From Streptomyces cyanogenus (GTDB lineage Bacteria > Actinomycetota > Actinomycetes > Streptomycetales > Streptomycetaceae), in the NCBI RefSeq assembly GCF_017526105.1, contig NZ_CP071839.1:5843001-5907000 (forward strand): a stretch of DNA of 64,000 bases, written 5' to 3'. A program made the position numbers and the translations under genes. The notes under the pieces are model-generated. The model was not told where the DNA came from. It was given only the letters and a program-made list of their open reading frames with translations, and made no database searches. Position 1 is the first letter of the stretch; each line of letters starts with the position of its first letter. Of this stretch, positions 37,220 to 46,479 are shown piece after piece.

Positions 37220-37861
37220 ATGGCAGAGGGGCTGAGGGAGCGGAAGAAGCGGCAGACCCGGCAGTACATCTCGGATGTCGCCACGGGGCTGTTCCTGGAG
37301 CGCGGCTTCGAGGCGGTGACCGTCGCGGAGATCGCCGAGGCCGCCGACGTCTCCGTCAACACCGTCTACAACTACTTCCCCGCCAAGGAGGACCTCTTCC
37401 TCGACCGCTCGGCCGGCATGGTCGACCGGCTCGCCCGCTGGGTCCGCGGCCGGGACGCCGGGGAGTCCGCCGCGCGCGCCGTCCTGCGCGAACTGCGCGG
37501 GGAGGTCGAGGCCGTCTCGCCCCGGGTCGGCCTGATGGAGGGCTACGACCGCTTCATGCGGGTCATCCACGAGGCCCCGCCGCTGCGCTCCCGCCTGTGG
37601 AGCCTCCAGCAGGAGATCCACGACACCCTGGAGGCGGCCCTGCGCGAGGAGACCGGCGCCCCGGCCGGCGACCCGCTGCCCGGCCTGATGGCCGGTCAGA
37701 TCTGCTGGATCCACCAGTCCGTCTTCGTCGCCATCGGCCGCGAGATGCTCGCCGGGCGCAAACCGGCCGAAGTGTCACGAGACGTACTCGTCCTCCTGGA
37801 CGACATCGAGGATCTGTTGAGCGAAGCGGTGCTCAACTACGCCGTTCGGGTTGCGCCGTGA
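37220..37861 (+). CDS. TetR-family transcriptional regulator
   Basis: 213 residues. N-terminal helix-turn-helix (~10-56, TRQYISDVATGLFLERGFEAV, then TVAEIAEAADVSVNTVYNYF) with the typical K-E-D-L-F continuation. The C-terminal ligand domain is not assignable. Divergent from a DrrAB-like exporter, which it probably represses until a substrate binds. ATG supported by position; purine-rich AGGATGCGGGC precedes it. Confidence 0.92.
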   Translation: MAEGLRERKKRQTRQYISDVATGLFLERGFEAVTVAEIAEAADVSVNTVYNYFPAKEDLFLDRSAGMVDRLARWVRGRDAGESAARAVLRELRGEVEAVSPRVGLMEGYDRFMRVIHEAPPLRSRLWSLQQEIHDTLEAALREETGAPAGDPLPGLMAGQICWIHQSVFVAIGREMLAGRKPAEVSRDVLVLLDDIEDLLSEAVLNYAVRVAP

Positions 37862-38188
37862 CCGTTTCGGCGGAGGCCGGTGCCCTTGCGGCGGTCCCAC
37901 CGGGAGAGGTTGGCCCGGGCATGTGCGCCCCAGGGCGTGGCGACCTCGGCGACGACCGGTCCGCGAAGCGCCAACCAGGCTGAATGCGCAAGCAGTTGCG
38001 CTCGGCCCGAGCGGCCGGAATCCCGCCGTACCACCCGCTGCGAGGGGCACCAAGTCCGTCAAAACAGACGTGACGGTTGTCTCACGCCCTGAGACCGTGA
38101 CGCGCGTTACTTACCGGTCACACAGCGGCGCCGGGGCGCTATGGTCCGCCGGAGAGGCAGACCTTCACCGCGTTCATAGGGAGTCGGA
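37862..38188 (+). promoter_or_regulatory. Gap with presumed promoter of the 3-hydroxybutyryl-CoA dehydrogenase gene
   Basis: No gene seen. GTCACA (38117-38122) and TATGGT (38140-38145), 17 bp apart, make a reasonable -35/-10 pair 44 nt before the start. A 6-bp hairpin GTCTCA/TGAGAC (38079-38095), embedded in a larger imperfect dyad of ACGGT/ACCGT character, lies just upstream and could be an operator. Confidence 0.45.
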
Positions 38189-39037
38189 GTGGCACGGAAG
38201 CTCGCCGTCATCGGGGCCGGTCTCATGGGATCCGGCATTGCTCAGGTCGCTGCGCAGGCGGGCTGGGAGGTCGTCCTGCGGGACGTCACCGACGAGGCAC
38301 TGAAGCGCGGCACCGACGGCATCAAGGCCTCCTACGACAAGTTCGTCGGCAAGGGCAAGCTGGCGGCCGAGGACGCCGAGGCCGCCCTGGCGCGCATCAC
38401 CCCGACCACCGACCTGGACGCCGCCGCCGACGCCGACGTCGTCGTGGAGGCCGTCTTCGAGAAGCTGGAGGTCAAGCACGAGATCTTCCGCACGCTCGAC
38501 AAGATCGTGCGCGAGGACACCGTGCTCGCCTCCAACACCTCCGCCATCCCGATCACCAAGATCGCGGCCGCCACCGAGCACCCCGAGCGGGTCGTCGGCG
38601 TGCACTTCTTCTCGCCGGTGCCGATGATGCAGCTCGTCGAACTCGTCCGCGGCTACAAGACCAGCGACGAAACCCTGGCCACGGCCCGGGAGTTCGCCGA
38701 GTCCGTCGGCAAGACCTGCATCGTCGTCAACCGGGACGTCGCCGGCTTCGTCACCACCCGGCTGATCTCCGCCCTCGTGGTCGAGGCGACCAAGCTCTAC
38801 GAGTCCGGCGTCGCGACCGCCGAGGACATCGACCTCGCCTGCAAGCTCGGCTTCGGCCACGCCATGGGCCCGCTCGCCACCGCCGACCTCACCGGCGTGG
38901 ACATCCTGCTGCACGCCACGAGCAACATCTACACCGAGTCCCAGGACGAGAAGTTCGCCCCGCCGGAGCTGATGCGCCGGATGGTGGACGCCGGTGACAT
39001 CGGCCGCAAGAGCGGGCAGGGCTTCTACAAGTACTAA
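38189..39037 (+). CDS. 3-hydroxybutyryl-CoA dehydrogenase
   Basis: 282 residues. NAD(P)-binding N-terminus (VIGAGLMGSGIAQVAAQAGW), catalytic histidine in GVHFFSPVPMMQLVELV (~residue 140), helical C-terminal dimer domain (GFVTTRLI; FGHAMGPLATADLTGVD). Oxidises or forms 3-hydroxybutyryl-CoA in acetoacetyl-CoA metabolism; in Streptomyces it feeds butyryl-CoA and the ethylmalonyl-CoA route, which links it to the thiolase, epimerase and MeaB genes at 55-58 kb. GTG start with GGGAGTCGGA upstream. Confidence 0.93.
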   Translation: MARKLAVIGAGLMGSGIAQVAAQAGWEVVLRDVTDEALKRGTDGIKASYDKFVGKGKLAAEDAEAALARITPTTDLDAAADADVVVEAVFEKLEVKHEIFRTLDKIVREDTVLASNTSAIPITKIAAATEHPERVVGVHFFSPVPMMQLVELVRGYKTSDETLATAREFAESVGKTCIVVNRDVAGFVTTRLISALVVEATKLYESGVATAEDIDLACKLGFGHAMGPLATADLTGVDILLHATSNIYTESQDEKFAPPELMRRMVDAGDIGRKSGQGFYKY

Positions 39038-39194
39038 GCCGCCCAACCCGACGCAAACACCCCGGGAGTTCACTCCCACGGGTGAATTCGGTATCGGTTC
39101 GCTTACAAACAGCAACCGTATCGCCACCCGCACAGTCAGACGTTGCACAGCATTCGTCACCGAGTACGCCAACCGCATTCAACGGGGAGCGCAT

Positions 39195-39518
39195 ATGCAC
39201 ATCAGGGGCGACCACGCCGAGCTGGTCGTCGGCGGCCGCCTCGACGTGCGCAGCGCGGCGGACGCCCGTACGGCCCTGCACTCGGCCGTCGACACCGGAG
39301 TCGGCGACCTGGTGCTCGACCTGTCCGAACTGGACTCCTGGGACGCCACCGGACTCGGGGTGATCATGGGCGCCCACCGGCGGGCCGGCCGCTGCGGGCG
39401 CCGTCTGGTGCTGCGGGGCGTGCCGCCGCAGATGCAGCGCCTGCTGGTCGCCACCCGGCTGCACCGCATCCTCGCCATCGAGGGCGGCATCGGGGTGGAG
39501 TCGCTGCCCCGGGTGTGA
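39195..39518 (+). CDS. STAS-domain protein (anti-sigma factor antagonist type)
   Basis: 107 residues forming a single STAS domain: LVVGGRLDVRSAADARTAL, DLVLDLSELDSWDATGLGVIM, and GRRLVLRGVPPQMQRLL. In classic antagonists a phosphorylatable serine sits in D-S-S/T-G; here the loop is DSWDATGLG, so threonine is at the usual site. Partner anti-sigma and sigma factors are not encoded nearby. ATG 39195 has GGGGAG upstream; the frame is open earlier but not STAS-like. The large STAND-like ATPase gene follows. Confidence 0.88.
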   Translation: MHIRGDHAELVVGGRLDVRSAADARTALHSAVDTGVGDLVLDLSELDSWDATGLGVIMGAHRRAGRCGRRLVLRGVPPQMQRLLVATRLHRILAIEGGIGVESLPRV

Positions 39519-39885
39519 GGCGGACCCTCTTGCCGGGACGCCTGCGGCGGTGCGGTGCCCACGGGGCCCGGGTGCGTACGGCGGTGAGGCGGGTACCGGG
39601 GTGAGACGCGTACGGGGTGAACCCGGGCGACGGGGGAGACCGGGGCGCACCCGCCCGAGCGCACGTCAGCGCATGTCGAGGGCAATCCTCACAAGACCGT
39701 GACGTCTCGGACCGCACGGCACCCCGCCCTGTCGGGGATACTGAGCCAAGGTTTAGGGTGCGGTCGCCCGCCGTCTCGCAACCCTCGGCCGAGCGGGCCC
39801 GGACCAGAAGCGACAGCGCGGTGTGCGACAAGGCCGGGAGGGGCCGAAAACACGGGCAGACGACGCTTTTGGGGGGCATGAACCC
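39519..39885 (+). other. Gap between STAS gene and the large ATPase gene
   Basis: 367 nt, G-rich, with no recognisable gene. TAGGGT at 39754-39759 could be a -10 hexamer about 130 nt before the next start; no good -35 is seen. The run GGGGGG at 39871-39876 serves as ribosome site for the next gene. Confidence 0.35.
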
Positions 39886-42465
39886 ATGGACCCGATCAAC
39901 CCGGGACCCGAGGAGCACGGCCAGGCGCACAGCCGCCGCCCGCCCCGGGACTCCCTCACCGCCGACTTCGCCCCGGGCGCGGCCGCGCCCGCCCGCATGG
40001 CCCAGCTCGTCGCCGGCGACCTCCAGCTGACCGTCAACCCGGTCGACGGCAGCGAGATCGAACCCTGCCCGCCGGCCCGCCGCCCCGGCCGGCCCCGCAA
40101 GCGCACCGCCGCCGAGCGCGCCGAGACCGAACGCGCCGCCCGGCCGCCCGTACCGCCCGGCCCCGCCCAGCCCGCGCTCTCCCTGCTGGAACGCCAGGAC
40201 GAACGCGAACGTCTGGTCCGCCTCCTGGCCCGCGGCCGCTCCGTCCGCCTCACCGGCCCGGCCGGCTCCGGCCGCACCGCCCTGCTCGACCTGGTCGCCG
40301 AGGACTGCCTGGACCTCGCCCCCGACGGCGTGGTCCGCCTGAACGGCTTCCGCCGCACGGCCGGCGAGCTCCTGCACGACCTGTTCCACGCCGTCCACGA
40401 CGCATCCGGCCACCGCCCCGACCCGGAGCAACTCCTCGACTGCGTCCGGGATATCGGCGCGGTCGTCGTCCTGGACGACCTGGAGTTCGGCGGTGCCGCC
40501 CTGGACGAGCTGCTCGACGCCACCCCCGAGTGCGCGTTCCTGTTCGGCGCCACCCCGGACGTGCCGGCACCCTCCGCCGAGGCCGACGTGGAGGAGGTCT
40601 TCCTCGCCGGCCTCGACCGCGCCGCCGGCGTGGAGATCCTGGAGCGGACCGTCGGCCGGGTGCTCACCGAGGAGGAGGCCAACTGGGCCGGCGACCTGTG
40701 GTTCGAGTCCGAGGGGCTGCCCCTGCGGTTCGTCCAGGCCGGCGCCCTGCTCCGGCAGCGCGACGAGCTGCGGGCCAGCACCGGTGCGGTGGACGAGTAC
40801 GGCGTCTTCGAGGACGTACGCCCGCCGGCGGACGTGCCCGGGGAACTGCAGGACGAGGTTCCGCTGCCCTCCCTCGGCGAGGCCGCGGCCCCCGCCCCGC
40901 TGCTCGCCTCCCGGCTCAGCGCCTCCGCCCGGGCCACCCTCCGCTTCGCGGTCGCCCTCGGGGGCGAGATACCCCACCAGGCGCACCTGCCCGCGCTGGT
41001 CGGCGACACCCACGCGGACGCCGCCCTCGGCGAGTTGGCGAGCTGCGGGCTGGTCTCGCCGGTCGGCGCCCGGTACCGGCTCGCGGCCGGAGTGCAGACC
41101 CAGCTGGAGGCCGCCGGATACGCCGACGACGCCGCCGAGCACGCCCGCACCGCCGCCCGGCACTACGCCTGGTGGGCCGGCCATCCCTCGGTCACCCCGG
41201 AACGGGTCTGTGCGGAGGCCGACGCGGTACTGGCCGCGCTCGCCGCCGTCGTACCGCCGGCGTCCCCGTCCGCCGACGGCGAGGACAGCGGTGCGGTGCG
41301 GCTGGCCCGTACGGCCGCACCCGCCTTCGCGGCCGGGCTCCACTGGACCGCCTGGGAGCGGGCCCTGCGGTCCGGTGCGGAAGCCTCCCGGCTGGCCGGC
41401 GAGGTCACTGAACAAGCCTATTTCCACCACGAGTTGGGCATCCTCGCGCTCTGCACCGGACAACTCGACCGGGCCCGCGCCGAGCTGGAGGCCTCCGGCG
41501 GGCTGCGCGGCGCCCTCGCCGACAAGCGGGGCACGGTCGCCGGCCGCCGCGCCCTGGCCCTGCTCGCCGACCGAGCCGGCGAGGTGCCCGGACCGCCGGC
41601 GCTCCCGGCGGGGGAGGAGCAGCCGGAGCCGCGGTCCGAGGAGCCGGCGTCCCCGCCGTACGGGCCCGCGGGTGACACCCTGGTCACCCAGCGGCTCCCG
41701 CAGCCGGCGGCGAAGGGACGCGGCCTCCGGCGGCCGGCCCGGCGCAATGTCGTGGCGGCCGGTTCCGGCGCGCTGCTCGCCGCCGTGCTCGGCACCGTCG
41801 TGGCGCTCGGCATGACGTCCCCCGACCACCCCGAGGGGAATCCGGCCGGCAAGGTCGACGCCAACCCCTCCGCGACCCAGGGCCTGACCGACGGCGGCCT
41901 GACCGAGGACCCGACCGACACCGGCTCGGCCGGCAGCCGGCCCACGTCACCGGGCCCCGACGGCACGTACGGCACGGCCGACGATCCCGCCCCGCCGGCC
42001 CGCACGCCCGGCCCGTCTCAGAGCGCCGAGCCGTCCCACTCCGGCACGTCGCCCTCCGGCTCCCCGTCGAAGTCGCCCAAGCCGGGCGGTTCGACGGGCT
42101 CTTCGGGCGGAAGTTCGACGGGTGGCACGGGCGGCAGCACGGGCGGAAGCACGTCGGGCGGCTCGACGACCGGCGGCGGTACGACCACCGGTGGCGGTAC
42201 GACGTCCGGTGGCGGTACGACGTCCGGTGGCTCGACCGGCGGCACCACCACCGGCGGCTCGACCACCGGCGGGGACACCGGCGGCTCCACCGGGACGACG
42301 GGCTCCACCACCGGCGGCACCACGGGTGGCACCACCGACGGCACCACGGGGGGCGACACCGGCAGCACGACGACGGGCGGCGGCACGGACGGCTCCGCCG
42401 GGGGTACGTCGACCAGCGCGTCCGCGTCCCAGAGCGCCCCGGGGACGACCGGCACGGTGATGTGA
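39886..42465 (+). CDS. Membrane-anchored STAND-like ATPase with AT-hook-like motif and Gly/Ser/Thr-rich tail
   Basis: 859 residues, in order: a short disordered start; an AT-hook-like PGRPRKR (~67-73); P-loop GPAGSGRT (~124-131); Walker B AVVVLDDLE (~192-200); SEGLPLR (~275-281), like the GLPL motif of NB-ARC ATPases; a winged-helix-like stretch (~335-385); a helical TPR-like part (~510-560); one membrane helix (~621-642, NVVAAGSGALLAAVLGTVVA); and a tail whose last ~135 residues are Gly/Ser/Thr repeats. The cytoplasmic side is therefore the ATPase and the tail is outside. Orthologues are called only ATP/GTP-binding protein. STAND proteins act as ligand-triggered switches; a signalling role here is inference. 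ATG 39886 follows GGGGGG. Confidence 0.75.
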   Translation: MDPINPGPEEHGQAHSRRPPRDSLTADFAPGAAAPARMAQLVAGDLQLTVNPVDGSEIEPCPPARRPGRPRKRTAAERAETERAARPPVPPGPAQPALSLLERQDERERLVRLLARGRSVRLTGPAGSGRTALLDLVAEDCLDLAPDGVVRLNGFRRTAGELLHDLFHAVHDASGHRPDPEQLLDCVRDIGAVVVLDDLEFGGAALDELLDATPECAFLFGATPDVPAPSAEADVEEVFLAGLDRAAGVEILERTVGRVLTEEEANWAGDLWFESEGLPLRFVQAGALLRQRDELRASTGAVDEYGVFEDVRPPADVPGELQDEVPLPSLGEAAAPAPLLASRLSASARATLRFAVALGGEIPHQAHLPALVGDTHADAALGELASCGLVSPVGARYRLAAGVQTQLEAAGYADDAAEHARTAARHYAWWAGHPSVTPERVCAEADAVLAALAAVVPPASPSADGEDSGAVRLARTAAPAFAAGLHWTAWERALRSGAEASRLAGEVTEQAYFHHELGILALCTGQLDRARAELEASGGLRGALADKRGTVAGRRALALLADRAGEVPGPPALPAGEEQPEPRSEEPASPPYGPAGDTLVTQRLPQPAAKGRGLRRPARRNVVAAGSGALLAAVLGTVVALGMTSPDHPEGNPAGKVDANPSATQGLTDGGLTEDPTDTGSAGSRPTSPGPDGTYGTADDPAPPARTPGPSQSAEPSHSGTSPSGSPSKSPKPGGSTGSSGGSSTGGTGGSTGGSTSGGSTTGGGTTTGGGTTSGGGTTSGGSTGGTTTGGSTTGGDTGGSTGTTGSTTGGTTGGTTDGTTGGDTGSTTTGGGTDGSAGGTSTSASASQSAPGTTGTVM

Positions 42466-42529
42466 CGCCGGACCGGCCGGCGCCGTTGTGCCGGGTCGCT
42501 CCCGCCGCGACGGGGAAGGCGGACGCCCG

Positions 42530-43201
42530 CTAGAACAGGCGGAGCTTGTCGTCCTCGATGCCGCGCAGGGCGTCGTAGTCCAGGATCTGGCAGTTGATGC
42601 CGCGGTCGGTGGCCAGGACGCGGGCCTGGGGCTTGATCTCCTGGGCGGCGAAGACGCCGCGGACCGGCGCGAGGTGCGGGTCGCGGTTGAGCAGCTCCAG
42701 GTAGCGCGTGAGCTGCTCGACGCCGTCGATCTCGCCCCGGCGCTTGATCTCGACCGCGACGGTCCCGCCGTCGGCGTCCCGGCAGAGGATGTCCACGGGG
42801 CCGATCGCGGTCATGTACTCGCGTCGGATGAGGGTGTAGCCCTCGCCGAGCGTCTCGATGCGGTCGGCCAGGAGTTCCTGGAGGTGCGCTTCCACGCCGT
42901 CCTTGATCAGACCCGGGTCCACCCCGAGTTCGTGCGAGGAGTCGTGGAGGATCTCCTCCATCGTGATGATCAGTTTCTCGCCCGCCTTGTTGACGACCGT
43001 CCACACGCCCTCGTCCTCGCCCGTGCCCTCCTTCAGCGTGCAGGGCGGCGACATCCAGTTGAGCGGCTTGTAGGCCCGGTCGTCGGCGTGGATGGAGACG
43101 CTGCCGTCCGCCTTGACCAGGATCAGGCGCGGCGCCGAGGGCAGGTGGGCGGTGAGCCGGCCGGCGTAGTCGACCGAGCATCGGGCAATGACGAGACGCA
43201 T
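42530..43201 (-). CDS. nucS: Mismatch-specific endonuclease NucS (EndoMS)
   Basis: 223 residues, the standard length. Cuts both strands at base mismatches and underlies the non-canonical mismatch repair of actinobacteria, which lack MutS/MutL; it works with the beta clamp. N-terminal DNA-binding domain (MRLVIARCSVDYAGRLTAHL) and C-terminal nuclease domain with GPVDILCRDADGGTVAVEIKRRG, containing the D-(x)n-E-x-K catalytic set, then QLTRYLELLNRD. The C-terminus ends KLRLF, like the clamp-interaction tail. The ATG at 43201 marks the start of the conserved protein, although the frame is open upstream. Confidence 0.95.
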   Translation of the reverse strand: MRLVIARCSVDYAGRLTAHLPSAPRLILVKADGSVSIHADDRAYKPLNWMSPPCTLKEGTGEDEGVWTVVNKAGEKLIITMEEILHDSSHELGVDPGLIKDGVEAHLQELLADRIETLGEGYTLIRREYMTAIGPVDILCRDADGGTVAVEIKRRGEIDGVEQLTRYLELLNRDPHLAPVRGVFAAQEIKPQARVLATDRGINCQILDYDALRGIEDDKLRLF

Positions 43202-43477
43202 GGTCGGCAACGCTACTCGACGCCCGCCGGTGCTCGCGATCCGCCCGCCCCGCTCCCTGTGGATCACCCCAAATGTCCCTGGAAACTCTTGTTCATCCCT
43301 GGCCGATTGTGGGCGGAACGGGACCGCTCCATATACGCATTCTGCTGGTGTGGTCACCTACCGTTGCCTACCGTAGGAACGGGAGGTTGCGGCTCATGTA
43401 CCGAGCGTGTTCGAAATCGCGAACTCCCTTATCTGTCCGGCAACCCCTGCGCTTTCGGGGGTGCGAGAGGAGAACCC

Positions 43478-43870
43478 ATGTCGCTCGACGTCTCACCGGC
43501 CCTACTCGAACAGGCCGAGCGAGGCGAGGTCGACGAAGCAGCATTCGTCGACTGCGTCCGGACCTCCCTGCCCTACGCATGGGAGATGATCAGCTCCCTG
43601 GTGGCCCAGCTGAAGGTGGACGGCGGCCCCTTCGCCGACAACCAGACGCCCCCGCCGGACGAGCAGGCGCGCGGGCAGCTGCTGCGTGCGCTCGCGAGTG
43701 ACGCGATACGCGGCGCCCTGCAGCGGCACTTCGGTGTCCGGCTGGCCTTCCAGAACTGCCACCGCGTGGCGGTGTTCCCGCCGGACGCCTCGGTGGACGA
43801 GACGTTGGCCCGCTTCACCTCGGTGCGCAGCCAGTTGCTGAACCAGTCGCCGGAGCTTCGGGACTGCTGA
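43478..43870 (+). CDS. SCO5389-family protein of unknown function
   Basis: 130-residue soluble protein, conserved in Streptomyces and, as I remember, named only after the S. coelicolor locus. Mostly helical by eye: MSLDVSPALLEQAERGEVDE, then SLPYAWEMISSLVAQL, and LASDAIRGALQRHFGVRLAFQNCHRVAVF. No catalytic motif or membrane segment. The ATG at 43478 has an excellent GAGGAG. Divergent from nucS with a 276-bp gap between. Confidence 0.8.
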   Translation: MSLDVSPALLEQAERGEVDEAAFVDCVRTSLPYAWEMISSLVAQLKVDGGPFADNQTPPPDEQARGQLLRALASDAIRGALQRHFGVRLAFQNCHRVAVFPPDASVDETLARFTSVRSQLLNQSPELRDC

Positions 43871-43906
43871 CGCGCGGTTTCGGTACGGCCGGGACGGAGA
43901 GCCGTC

Positions 43907-43957
43907 GGCTTGCCGCTCCACCCGTGGGAGGTGCATGCAGTACCGGGGCGGCAAGCC
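43907..43957. terminator. Hairpin in a convergent gap
   Basis: GGCTTGCCGC (43907-43916) pairs perfectly with GCGGCAAGCC (43948-43957) around a 31-nt loop, between two convergent genes. Probably a bidirectional terminator. Confidence 0.65.
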
Positions 43958-43988
43958 CCCACGTGGCCCCCGCGAGGGGAGTCGGAGG

Positions 43989-45017
43989 TCAGCGCAGCTG
44001 GGGCAGCACCTCGGCGCCCAGGCGCCGTAGGTTCTCCTCGGTGGCCGCGAGATCGCCCGAGCCCTCCACCAGGAGGGCGAAACGCGAGATGCCGGTGCGC
44101 TCCGAGGTGGCCGCGAGCCGGTCGGCTGCGAGCCGCGGGGTGCCCACCGGGTGCAGTCCGCAGAGCAGTTCCGTGTAGGCGTGCGGGTCGCGCATCGTGC
44201 GCGCCCGTCCGTCCACCGTCACATGGGCCGCGAGCCCCTCCCTCAGCCAGCCGGGCATCGCCTTCGTCAGCGTCTCGACGGCGTCCGTGCGCCGGTCGGC
44301 GAGCTGGCAGACCCCGGCCGAGACGTGGGCGGCCTCCGCGATCTCCTCGGCCGGCCGGCCCGCCGCGCGGGCGCAGCGCCGCCACAGGGCGACCATCTCG
44401 GCCTTCTCCTCGTCCCCGACGTGCATGCCGAGCAGCATCGGCAGCCCGCGCTCGGCGGCCAGCCGTACGCTCCCCGGCGAGGTGCAGGCGAGGACGACCT
44501 CCGGGCCGGGGGTCTCCGTCAGGGCCTCGCACGGGCGGGGCACGACCGGCACCTCGCGGAAGGAGAACCGCTCACCGGACGCCGCCACGGATGGTTCGCT
44601 CAGCCAGCGCAGCAGCAGATCGAGGGACTCCGGGAACCCGTGTTCGTACGCCTGGAGGCCCGCACCGAACACCTCCAGGTCGACCCAGGGGCCGCCGCGC
44701 CCGATGCCCAGCGAGAACCGCCCGCCGCTGGTGAGGTGGAGCAGCGCGGCCTGCTCGCCCAGGGCGACCGGGTGGGCCGTGGGCAGTACGCTGACCGCCG
44801 TGCCGACCCGGATGCGGTGGGTGCGGCCGAGCAGCAGCGCGGCCAGCGTCACCGCGGACGGGCATGTGCCGTAGGGCACGAAGTGGTGCTCGGCGAGCCA
44901 CACCGCGTCCAGCCCGGACTGCTCGGCGACCTCCGCCGAGCGGACCGCCCGGTGCAGGGCCTCCCCCGGACCCTGGCCCGGGAACTGGGCCGCCAGCACA
45001 AAACTTCCTACGTGCAT
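43989..45017 (-). CDS. LLM-class flavin-dependent oxidoreductase (luciferase-like)
   Basis: 342 residues with the luciferase-like barrel: LDAVWLAEHHF near the N-terminus, GRTHRIRVGTAVSVLPTAHP, and SLGIGRGGPWVDLEVFG, the usual family markers for FMN or F420 binding. The substrate is unknown. The ATG at 45017 gives MHVGSFVLAAQFPGQ with GGAAGAG upstream; the frame is open far upstream but without similarity. Confidence 0.88.
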   Translation of the reverse strand: MHVGSFVLAAQFPGQGPGEALHRAVRSAEVAEQSGLDAVWLAEHHFVPYGTCPSAVTLAALLLGRTHRIRVGTAVSVLPTAHPVALGEQAALLHLTSGGRFSLGIGRGGPWVDLEVFGAGLQAYEHGFPESLDLLLRWLSEPSVAASGERFSFREVPVVPRPCEALTETPGPEVVLACTSPGSVRLAAERGLPMLLGMHVGDEEKAEMVALWRRCARAAGRPAEEIAEAAHVSAGVCQLADRRTDAVETLTKAMPGWLREGLAAHVTVDGRARTMRDPHAYTELLCGLHPVGTPRLAADRLAATSERTGISRFALLVEGSGDLAATEENLRRLGAEVLPQLR

Positions 45018-45249
45018 CGCTCTTCCTGCTTCCTCGCCTCCGACCCGGAGCTCCCCCACCCGGCATAACCGTCTGACACGTGCCCAGGACACGGCCTGCC
45101 GGGAAGATTTGCGGATTGTCTGCAGAATGGCTCGCGCTGGAGGGGGACTTGTGCGGGTTGGTTCCTTACGCGTACCCACACGTACCCCTCCGCGGCGACG
45201 CGTAGGCTGGATGGAGCCCTGCTTCCTGTATAGCCCCGAGAGGTGTTCC

Positions 45250-45582
45250 GTGTCCCCGCGCCGTAACCGACCGAAGGCAGCCGGATCGTCGGGCCGGAGC
45301 GCCGAGGACGATCGCGCCGGCCGGTACGGCGGCTGGCAGTCCACCGAGAACTGGCAGGGCGAGGACTGGAGCGTGCGGCACGTCGCCGGGGCCGGCGCGG
45401 AGGGCAAGACCTACCGCTGCCCCGGCTGCGACCAGCTGATCCCCTCCGGCGTCCCGCACGTGGTGGCCTGGCCGGAGCACGCGGGCGTCGACGACCGCCG
45501 GCACTGGCACAAGGCCTGCTGGAACGCGAAGGACCGCCGCACCACGCGGGTGCAGCGGTCCCGTAACGCGCCGAGGTTCTGA
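45250..45582 (+). CDS. Small putative zinc-binding protein
   Basis: 110 residues. The C-terminal half has YRCPGCDQLIP followed by PHVVAWPEH and HWHKACW, a Cys2...His/Cys layout that could hold one zinc ion. The N-terminus is Arg/Ser-rich and disordered. It is usually labelled hypothetical or ATP/GTP-binding in Streptomyces, but I see no P-loop. GTG 45250 has GAGAGGTG upstream. Function unknown. Confidence 0.75.
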   Translation: MSPRRNRPKAAGSSGRSAEDDRAGRYGGWQSTENWQGEDWSVRHVAGAGAEGKTYRCPGCDQLIPSGVPHVVAWPEHAGVDDRRHWHKACWNAKDRRTTRVQRSRNAPRF

Positions 45583-45594
45583 GTCCGGGCCGGG

Positions 45595-46479
45595 CTACAC
45601 GTCCCGGCTCTGCAGCAGCGAGTACGCGCCCGCGTACACCGCCGCCGTCAGCACGAGCATGATCCACAGCGGGTCCCAGCCGGACGGTCCCGACTCGGTC
45701 AGCGAGTTGGCGTAGAAGACGCTCAGCTGGTTCGGGATCGAGTACTCGAACAGCCACTCGCGCAGCTTGTCGAGCGACTCCGTCACCATGAACATCGCGA
45801 GCACCAGCGGGGCGAGGACCACGCCGATCATGATGGTGATGGCGCCCGCGGAGTGCCGGATCACCGAGCCGATCAGCAGCGAGAGCAGGCCGAGCAGCGC
45901 CATGTAGAGGCTGACGCCGACGGTGGCCTTGAGCCAGTCCTGGCCGGACGGGGTGCGCGCCCCGGTGCCCTCCAGCATGGACGCCTGGACCATGGCCACG
46001 AAGGTGGAGGTGACCAGGGTGACGGCGAAGGCGACGGCGAAGAACACGATCGACTTGGCGGCGAGCACCCGGGCCCGGCTGGGGCACGCGGTCATCGTCG
46101 TCCGGATCATGCCGGTGCCGTACTCCGAAGCGGTGGTCAGCACGCCGAGCGTGATGATGCAGATGCTGCCGACGAGCAGGCCGAAGAACCCGAACGACAG
46201 CGGGTTCTCGCCGGACAGGCTGTCGGAGTCGGAGTTGGCCTCGATCAGGGCGCCGGCCAGCAGGCCGATGCCGACGACGAGCACGATGAACACGCCGAGC
46301 GTCCACATCGTGGAGCGCACCGACTTGATCTTCGTCCACTCGGCGGCCAGCGTGTGCCCGAGGTGGGTGCGCACCACCGGGATGGGCGAGTTGTAGCCGG
46401 GGTACGGGCCGCCGGGCGCCGCCTGCCAGTGCGGCGCGGCGGCCTGGGCCTGCGGCATCGGGGGCTGGTGGGTGCTCAT
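45595..46479 (-). CDS. ABC-2 type transporter permease (first tandem pair)
   Basis: 294 residues: a ~50-residue Pro/Gln/Ala-rich cytoplasmic start (MPQAQAAAPHWQAAPGG) before six membrane helices of the ABC-2 sort (TMWTLGVFIVLVVGIGLLAG; FFGLLVGSICIITLGVLTT; the last ending VYAGAYSLLQSRDV). TEYGTGMIRTTMTACPSR-like loops match the neighbour permease at 48 kb, so the two are paralogues. Its start overlaps the upstream ATPase stop, showing coupling. Substrate unknown. Confidence 0.88.
   Translation of the reverse strand: MSTHQPPMPQAQAAAPHWQAAPGGPYPGYNSPIPVVRTHLGHTLAAEWTKIKSVRSTMWTLGVFIVLVVGIGLLAGALIEANSDSDSLSGENPLSFGFFGLLVGSICIITLGVLTTASEYGTGMIRTTMTACPSRARVLAAKSIVFFAVAFAVTLVTSTFVAMVQASMLEGTGARTPSGQDWLKATVGVSLYMALLGLLSLLIGSVIRHSAGAITIMIGVVLAPLVLAMFMVTESLDKLREWLFEYSIPNQLSVFYANSLTESGPSGWDPLWIMLVLTAAVYAGAYSLLQSRDV

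Noticed and set aside
42122..42460. CRISPR-like array in the Gly/Ser/Thr coding repeat
   Set aside because: The repeats are short codon-level repeats with no unique spacers of constant length, and they encode the tail of a real protein.
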